A stretch of DNA of 64,000 bases. Source: Acanthaster planci (taxonomy: Eukaryota; Echinodermata; Asteroidea; Valvatida; Acanthasteridae). Positions 58,045 to 64,000 of this stretch are shown here, piece after piece. Positions within the stretch are counted from its first letter, which is position 1. Each line of letters opens with the position of its first letter. The notes beneath the pieces are model-generated. The model did not search any database and had not been told where the DNA came from. It was given only the letters and a program-made list of their open reading frames with translations. The DNA is taken from positions 408,012-472,011 of the forward strand of contig NW_019091382.1 of NCBI RefSeq assembly GCF_001949145.1. The letters are read 5' to 3'. Position numbers and translations under genes: made by a program.

Positions 58045-58145
58045 GTACCAAAGGATAGCGCCTGCGTCCTGGTGTACACAGGATTCGAACCCGCGTACCG
58101 CAAACCATTCTCGAAAGATCACTCAAGCATTAACGGTAACGTCAA
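58045..58145 (-). mobile_element. tRNA-like (SINE head) sequence on the minus strand
   Basis: On the minus strand, GTACGCGGGTTCGAATCCTG is a good B-box/T-arm. About 45 bp before it, TAATGCTTGAGTGATC could be a degraded A box. Not a full cloverleaf. Confidence 0.4.
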
Positions 58146-58544
58146 CTGATATGTTCCCAATGTTGTACACTCGGAGGCTGGATTATTCCCTTTTAGTTCT
58201 TGGTGTTGTTTTCGATTGTGTTTCGCCCACGGTCGAGCAGCCACAGCGGCGCGTCACAGTCTGACTTTTGTTGTCGGTATGAAAGAAACACACCATAGCT
58301 ATATTGATTCGCAGCAACTAATTTCATTAATTATCCTATTTATTCCATTTCATTTTTTTCGTTGGCACCGATGGCCAAGCAACACTTCCACTGAGCTTTA
58401 ACGCCCCCATAAAAACACAATGAAACCCTTAGTCAACGGGCGGACCGCTTGCCGTCGGGCATGAAACTGTCCCCAATTCAGCATTATCCCATTTACTCCG
58501 CCAATGTGGAAGACCCATTATGAAATAAACTGTGAGTCCGAGAA

Positions 58545-58868
58545 ATGCTGTGGGAATTAATGGCGCTTGAAATTAAATCCTGCGCCGTGCGGGCTCCCCC
58601 CCCCCGGCCCCCGCAGCCCGCTATATTGGAACTAAGGGAGGCCATTTCTTCACGGCAAGTTGGCAGGAGGGGAGCGACCGTAATTGGTGCAGGAGGGGCG
58701 GGCGCGACGGACGGGATTTGCCCGCGAGTCCGCGCCTCGGCGGTAGTTCCGGTGTCGAAGCGGCCTGCTTTTAATTTGAGGTTGAAGACCCTTGATTTTG
58801 CGGCGGTTTTCGCTTATGATCCGTCAACCCACAACGCGCAAGACTTATGTCGATCCAAAGAATACAGT
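58545..58868 (+). promoter_or_regulatory. CpG-rich block ending in a consensus splice donor
   Basis: GC- and CpG-rich compared with its surroundings, with C9 at 58596 and GGAGGGGCGGGCGCGACGG near 58695. Ends AATACA|GTAAGT, an excellent donor at 58869. One frame is open for 109 codons but matches nothing I recognise. Could be a first exon or promoter of a gene whose remainder lies beyond the window. Confidence 0.3.
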
Positions 58869-58904
58869 AAGTAACCGAATTCAGCATGAAACATGTGACA
58901 AGAT

Positions 58905-59350
58905 AATCAAGATAATCAGGCCATTAACCAGCCAACTGAGGCTAGCCAACCAGACAGCTGTCCAATAACTGTCAGTCAGCCAACTAAATAACAGGCAAAC
59001 CAGTTGACCAACTAACAGATGAACACCAGCCAAACAATTAGAAAGAACCTACAGCCAACCGGTAAAGGCACTGCTCCACAGCCTACCACCAACAAACCCA
59101 CGCAACTGTGTATTTGCCTGCAACTGGGGACCCCCTATTGTTCCTCTTTTGTTTGTACTTTAACTTTTTTAGAAGACTACCCATATGTTTTGTACACAGT
59201 TGTCAATCGGGGACCCTCTGTCAATCAGGGACCTTATTGTCCTGTATTGTTCAAGGTCCCCAATTGAATGCAGAAACAAACTCACAAACACGCAACAAAT
59301 TATGTGACTAATGCTTCCTCACCAACTAACCAACAAACTAGCGAACGGCA
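58905..59350. repeat. Degenerate CCAACTAA-type repeat
   Basis: Loose repetition of AGCCAACTRA, CCAACCAG and ACCAACTAACC, densest at 58915-59050 and again at 59318-59345. Unstructured between. Confidence 0.5.
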
Positions 59351-59397
59351 AATCACTGGCCACGCCCCGTGATAACTGATAGAGCCCAAAAACTAGG

Positions 59398-59535
59398 CAG
59401 TCAGGTTGGCACAGCAGTAGTTTGAATTCTTTGCCTTCTATCTATTGAGACACGGGTTCGAATCCCACGCAGGTTAAACCCATATTTGGTTTATCGGTTC
59501 CTACTTGGGTTATTTCTGGACTGCAATTTTTTCTG
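59398..59535 (+). mobile_element. tRNA-derived SINE, copy 3
   Basis: AGGTTGGCACAGCAGTAGT (A-box region), TTTGCCTTCTATCTATTGAG, then GGGTTCGAATCCCACGC (B box) and a short body (GGTTTATCGGTTCCTACTTG). The spacing fits a Pol III internal promoter. The head resembles the element at 19553. Confidence 0.6.
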
Positions 59536-60094
59536 TTAAAATAGTGCCTCTTCTCCCATATTTTTTCAGATATTTATTTCATTTCCATTGCTTTCGTTAT
59601 CAGGAATCCGTCAATGACCATAATCGTTCAACAATTACACGCGTAAAAACCAACCTCTTGAAGAGTTGTTTGTCGGCGCTAGTGCCTTTTGTCAACTCGC
59701 GCGCGTACTAATTAGGAGCGAATTGAGAGGCCTTAGACGGAGAATGATGGAAAGGCATCGTAAAAAAAAAAAAACCACGCAAACCCGAAAGCCGAGCGAA
59801 CATGACGGAGCCCGAGGCGGTATTTACGGGTCTTGTCAAGCGGCCTCGTGAGCCGTGTAATTCACCCCATGTTGGAAAGTATTACCCCCAAATTAAAACC
59901 GCATTGGCCAACAAATAAATAAAAATAAAGGTAAAACTAAAAATGTAATTCCAATAAGTACATGTATTTCTAAGAAAAGTGCACCTTATCATTTTTTTAC
60001 TTCATGGGATTGGACCGTTTAGCCGTTTTTATTTTTAAATAGAAAACAGGCTTGAGAAAATGTATGTCTATTTTCAAGATCTGAATTTTATTTG

Positions 60095-60365
60095 AGCGCG
60101 ATTTGGGACCAGAGCAAGGGGTGGATCAAGAACCAAATATGGGTGTTAGGGGTAAATTTTTTTGGTGGCCGAAAAATGTGGCCTCTATAACCTTTTATGG
60201 CCTTTTTGAAGGAGGTGAGGCCACGTTTTGGTGTTTTGTGCACGCATTTGAAGAAAGAGAAACTGAAATAGACCAAAAAATCGCCCTTTGGTCATTATTT
60301 CAAAAGAAATTGCTGGTTTTTTTTGGGGGGGTATGGCTTCTGTTGTAACCCTAGATCCGCCCTTG
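60095..60365. repeat. Possible mobile-element remnant ending CTAGATCCGCCC
   Basis: The block from GGGACCAGAGCAAGGGGTGG ATC to CCCTAGATCCGCCCTTGATT has loosely inverted ends (AAGGGGTGGATC with GATCCGCCCTTG). Such ends are common in short invertebrate DNA elements. Interior is T/G-rich with no coding evidence. Confidence 0.45.
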
Positions 60366-63300
60366 ATTAATAGAGAATAATTCAATAAGAAATGCAGGCC
60401 TTGCATGACTGGGAAATTTGCTCCGTGTATTTCAAAGGGAGCCTTGCGATAAACGATCCTGTTTTTGCCGTTTTTGCCTTTTGAGGAAAGTGGTATTCGT
60501 GTGTGCTTTGCGTGCTTGGCCCTTTCACAAACCACGCAACTGTCGCACAACTTCGTGCCCAGAATTCGTCAAAATACCACCTGCCTACTTCTGCGACAAA
60601 TTCGTTTCCAAGATTGGTCAGACCTGATATTAACTACAGTCGATGCAGTGATGTATTGCAGTAATGCTTTAAAGTAATACCATCTCGGCATTTGGAACGA
60701 AAGTGGGTGTTGTGTGTGTTTTGGCCAATGGGAGTTTGTCTGTTCGTTTTTGTTTCTGTCTGCAGGATGTTGGTCTAAATAATGAATTCTGAAAGTCAAA
60801 TCAAAAGGACGGCAATATGATAGTCTGGCCACGCTTCAAATATGCAATTGTAGGTAGATTTTCCTAGAATATTGGCGGAGAGATACCCACAGCAACAATG
60901 TAAGCAATTGGACCCATCGTCTCTTTTACATACAGCGCTGTGGAAAAGGGTTAATCGTGGCTCATCTGTATTGTTCGGCCTGCATTATACGTGGTCTGAT
61001 ATCGTGTCGGTTCGTATACGTGTTTTCCTGTAATTGTTTCGTCCTTTCTGAACATTATGGGCCATAGCATTTTAACGCCTCACCGAGAATGTGTTAAACT
61101 GATTGAGTGATGTTCCTCAACCTCGTGCCCTTTGACGTACGCAGGTGGGAACTGAGTGATTGTCAAGCGAGCAACCTTTTTACCCGACACCTAGCAATCG
61201 CCACCTTGCCCCGCACCCTGTCGTTGTAGAGACCAGGAGGTGGCGCGCACGTGACCGCGACTTGCTGCAAACCGCGCCAATTTTCGTCACGTTGGTGCGT
61301 TTTTTGTCTTTCTTTTATTGACCGCACAGGATTGGAAGATTGATTGGTGCGTCAGCTTCAAGTCAGCGGACGCCATGCGCGTTCTCTGTGGACGAGGCAT
61401 TGTTGTGCCGTTAGTGGTCAGTAAAAATTGAATTGGTGTGACCGCAGGCAATGTCCACAAGGGGATATGCAAGCTGACCCGCCCTCGAAGATGCAAGCCC
61501 AGCCCCCAAACCCAACAACATGCTTCATCATTTTCGTTTCTACTTCACGTTTCTCCTCGTGTTGATGAACTCCCTGTTTCCACACAATTAAGTATGATGC
61601 ACGACTTCCGCCCGTTTTTCAGGATGTTTGCAGTCTTCGAGGCGTCGTATCCGTGTTCTCCAGCGATTTCTAACCCCGGGCTGGCCATCGAGAGAGAGAG
61701 AAATGATGTCATATTTTGGTTGCCACAACTCGACAACAATGGGAGCGATTTGTCATACTTGTGGGCCGTGTGGTGCTTCTTTAGCCCCGGGGGTTGCGCT
61801 GCCTCGAGGTTCCGTCTCTGTTACGGGAAAAAACACCCGAACGTGCGGCCCCGCGCTCTGTGATTTCGCGCTGTCTTTGACGTGCCTAGTGCCGGGAGTA
61901 CCGTTCACTCCAAAGCAATCCTCAGAGAAATGCAGAAATGAAACACCATTGAACAAACAAACATGGAATGCGGAGGAGCATTCGCTTAAAGGTACCAAGG
62001 TAAAAAAATAAAGTGACACAGTGCAGTTGCGCCGTGTGTTTTCTCATATTGTATGGACCCAGTGGACTGGACTGAGGCCACCTACGCCACCTTTGTTCTT
62101 CCACAGCGCACATGCAGTCCGATTTTGCACTTCAACTTTTTTTCAAAGTTGAATGAGGCAAAAATAAAACCGTATAATCTTTTTTAAAGATTATAGTCAC
62201 AGAATTTACTGTGCTTTCAGCATATGGTTGCGATAAACAGCCATTTGAAAGATGGCGCCAACGTGACTTGTAGTCGAAAAGATCGGCCACCTTGTTTATA
62301 ACCTGTACAGGTACAGTACTTTTAGAGAGAATCGGAGGAACTTAAAAACGCCAGTCTGTTTTGGTTTCTTTTTTTTCTTTTCTTTTCTTTCTTTTTCTAC
62401 CAAGCTTGAACATTTCCTATGTGTTGTAATCAGGGACCTTCCTTGCTGAACCATGATCACAGCAGTGAACACAGTTTCGTCTCAAAAACTTTGACACCAT
62501 TCTCATTTTCCCGGATGTGAAAAAGTTGTAAACATGAACCATCTCGGTCAAGTTTACCAGACGGCTGTGTCATAATCCTTCATCCATCGGTACCTCGTTC
62601 TCGAACTTGTTGAGCCTCGCTTCCGAAGAGCCTTGTGTCAGGGACTATGGTGACACGTCAGTTTGAGCTTTGTCCAGGCAAACCTCACCCACAGTTCCAA
62701 CTATATGATTTTCAGTCTTTCAACAAGGTCTACCCAAGTTCCGCTTCTAACTTCAAATCGACTCAGATGGCTCGATTAAAAAAAATGACCATACCTGTTT
62801 CAAAACCATTGAACTACAAACAACATCAGGCTCTAGACGATAAGGAAGGTGGACCCGTTTAAAATGCCCCGTTTGGGGGGGAATTCGTCAGAAGGAGGCG
62901 GTGAAATCGGGGGATGAAGGGGGTGATTCCTGCTGATGGCTTTTGGAGGATGCCCTCACTCGCGAGCTGTTGCCGAGCACCGCCTGCGAGGGGACGCGGT
63001 TAAGTGTTTCCCGCTCCCCGCTGTCAACTTGTCCATTTGTGCCAACCGACGACTCTTTCATAAAGTTACAGACATTACATTATTCTCTTATCTCTGTCAA
63101 ACCATCGCTTGGACTATGATTACAGTCAGGCAATAATGTACTTTATACAAAATGACGGTCACAGTGTTCCAACATATACAAGGTCTAGATCCCTGGAACG
63201 CAGTGCAGTTGTGAAAACTAATCGAATTTGTTTGGACATTAAACAAAATAGTGCAAAGAAAATTATAGACAATTTGAGAAATACCATTATAACACCCAAA

Positions 63301-64000
63301 TGAACATAATTACTTGATTTTTAAATCAAATGTCGAATGAAGACTGAAAACTGAAGGACTGGAAAAAATTTATGACGTACCGGCTACATCAGCAATGCCG
63401 AGGCATGGCAAAGGCTTACGCGCGATGAGTTTGCTGTACATGTATTTGACAAACTTTACAACTCCCACGCGCAACAGCCGTCTGGTTTTGTTTTCAGCTC
63501 AGAAGAGACCAACTTTGCTCCTTGACGGGATACTTTGTATAAAAGCTCTTGTCTTGGCTAGATTACAGTGTTTCTTCCGAGGGGGAGATGTGTTTTGTAG
63601 GCGCGACGCGAGAACATTTAAGGCACAATCGGGTCGTCGTTGGGCTCAAGGGGACATAGTGAGAAGAAGTGCTCGTGGAGTCCGCGACGCCATGCATTCA
63701 TGAATCAACCGGGGGGGAAAACGGCATTTGCTTTTTGATCAGAAAGACGGTTATGGAGAAAAGCGACAGACCAAAGTCTCCCCAACAGTGTGCGTACTTT
63801 GAATTTTCAAACAAGTGCAAACAGTGATGCACCTTGGAAGCACTTGACCGGCGTTACTAATTTCACGTTGATGGCGACTCTAAAAATCTGACGATTTGAT
63901 TTTAAATTTGATGACAGCGAGGCTTATAGTGGCTTGTTTATGGCTTCGCTGCACTCTTCATCAAAGGCAGTAGCCTAGGGTCAGTTTTCATAGGGGTCTG
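60366..64000. other. Terminal spacer; no gene recognised
   Basis: Several unrelated frames of 60-140 codons on both strands show no motif, no consistent phase and no exon borders I trust. The stretch at 61150-61270 is CpG-rich. The T/C tract at 62368-62400 is low complexity. Confidence 0.35.

Noticed and set aside
59405-59475. Functional tRNA gene
   Set aside because: Same reason: boxes only, no complete cloverleaf, extra SINE-like body.
61438-62011. Overlapping 141- and 127-codon frames
   Set aside because: No motif, no consistent exon borders, composition unlike the real exons in this window.

Overview
This window is animal nuclear DNA. Its genes have short exons with GT/AG junctions and matching phases, separated by long AT-leaning spacers full of small dispersed repeats. 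The gene set (P5B ATPase, NIT-domain receptor guanylate cyclase, secreted PEBP, fibrinogen-like protein, C3orf33 homologue, two TRIM proteins) and the abundance of hairpin MITEs and tRNA-derived SINEs suggest a marine invertebrate deuterostome. I favour an echinoderm, perhaps a sea star, but this is inference; no sequence here fixes the species.

Layout: (1) 789-4649 (+) holds the last six coding exons of an ATP13A2-like P5B ATPase; its 5' part lies outside the window. CACAAG/CTTGTG minisatellites lie in its introns and downstream. (2) 4650-11998 is spacer with dispersed repeats, a tRNA-derived SINE and a CpG-rich block that could be a leader exon. (3) 11999-18241 (+) is a complete eight-exon NIT-domain receptor guanylate cyclase (616 aa) with several transposon remnants in its introns. 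(4) 18242-28545 is a repeat-rich spacer: mariner-like MITE, SINE, CCAAT-hairpin MITE, hAT-like MITE, TACGAC foldback satellite and a decayed LINE reverse transcriptase on the minus strand. (5) 28546-31107 (+) is a secreted fibrinogen-C-like protein (five exons, 319 aa). (6) 32796-34751 (-) is a secreted PEBP (four exons, 219 aa) with a GPI-signal-like C-terminus. It is divergent from (7) 35805-40561 (+), a C3orf33 homologue (five exons, 291 aa). (8) 43149-44318 and 49355-52015 (+) are two intronless RING/B-box paralogues with Gly/Arg-rich tails. The second has a large tandem expansion of the RING-to-B-box linker and a 24-bp coding minisatellite. (9) 52016-64000 has no recognisable gene; it holds repeats and one CpG-rich block with a good splice donor.

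The genes do not form an operon or an obvious pathway. The most unusual locus is the TRIM pair. The two genes share promoter elements about 200 bp upstream of the ATG (CGACCTTC followed by TGACGTCAC). The second gene has grown by repeating a linker module that includes the first zinc ligands of its own B-box. TGACGTCA octamers are also clearly over-represented in the window: nine were found by eye, against about one expected.
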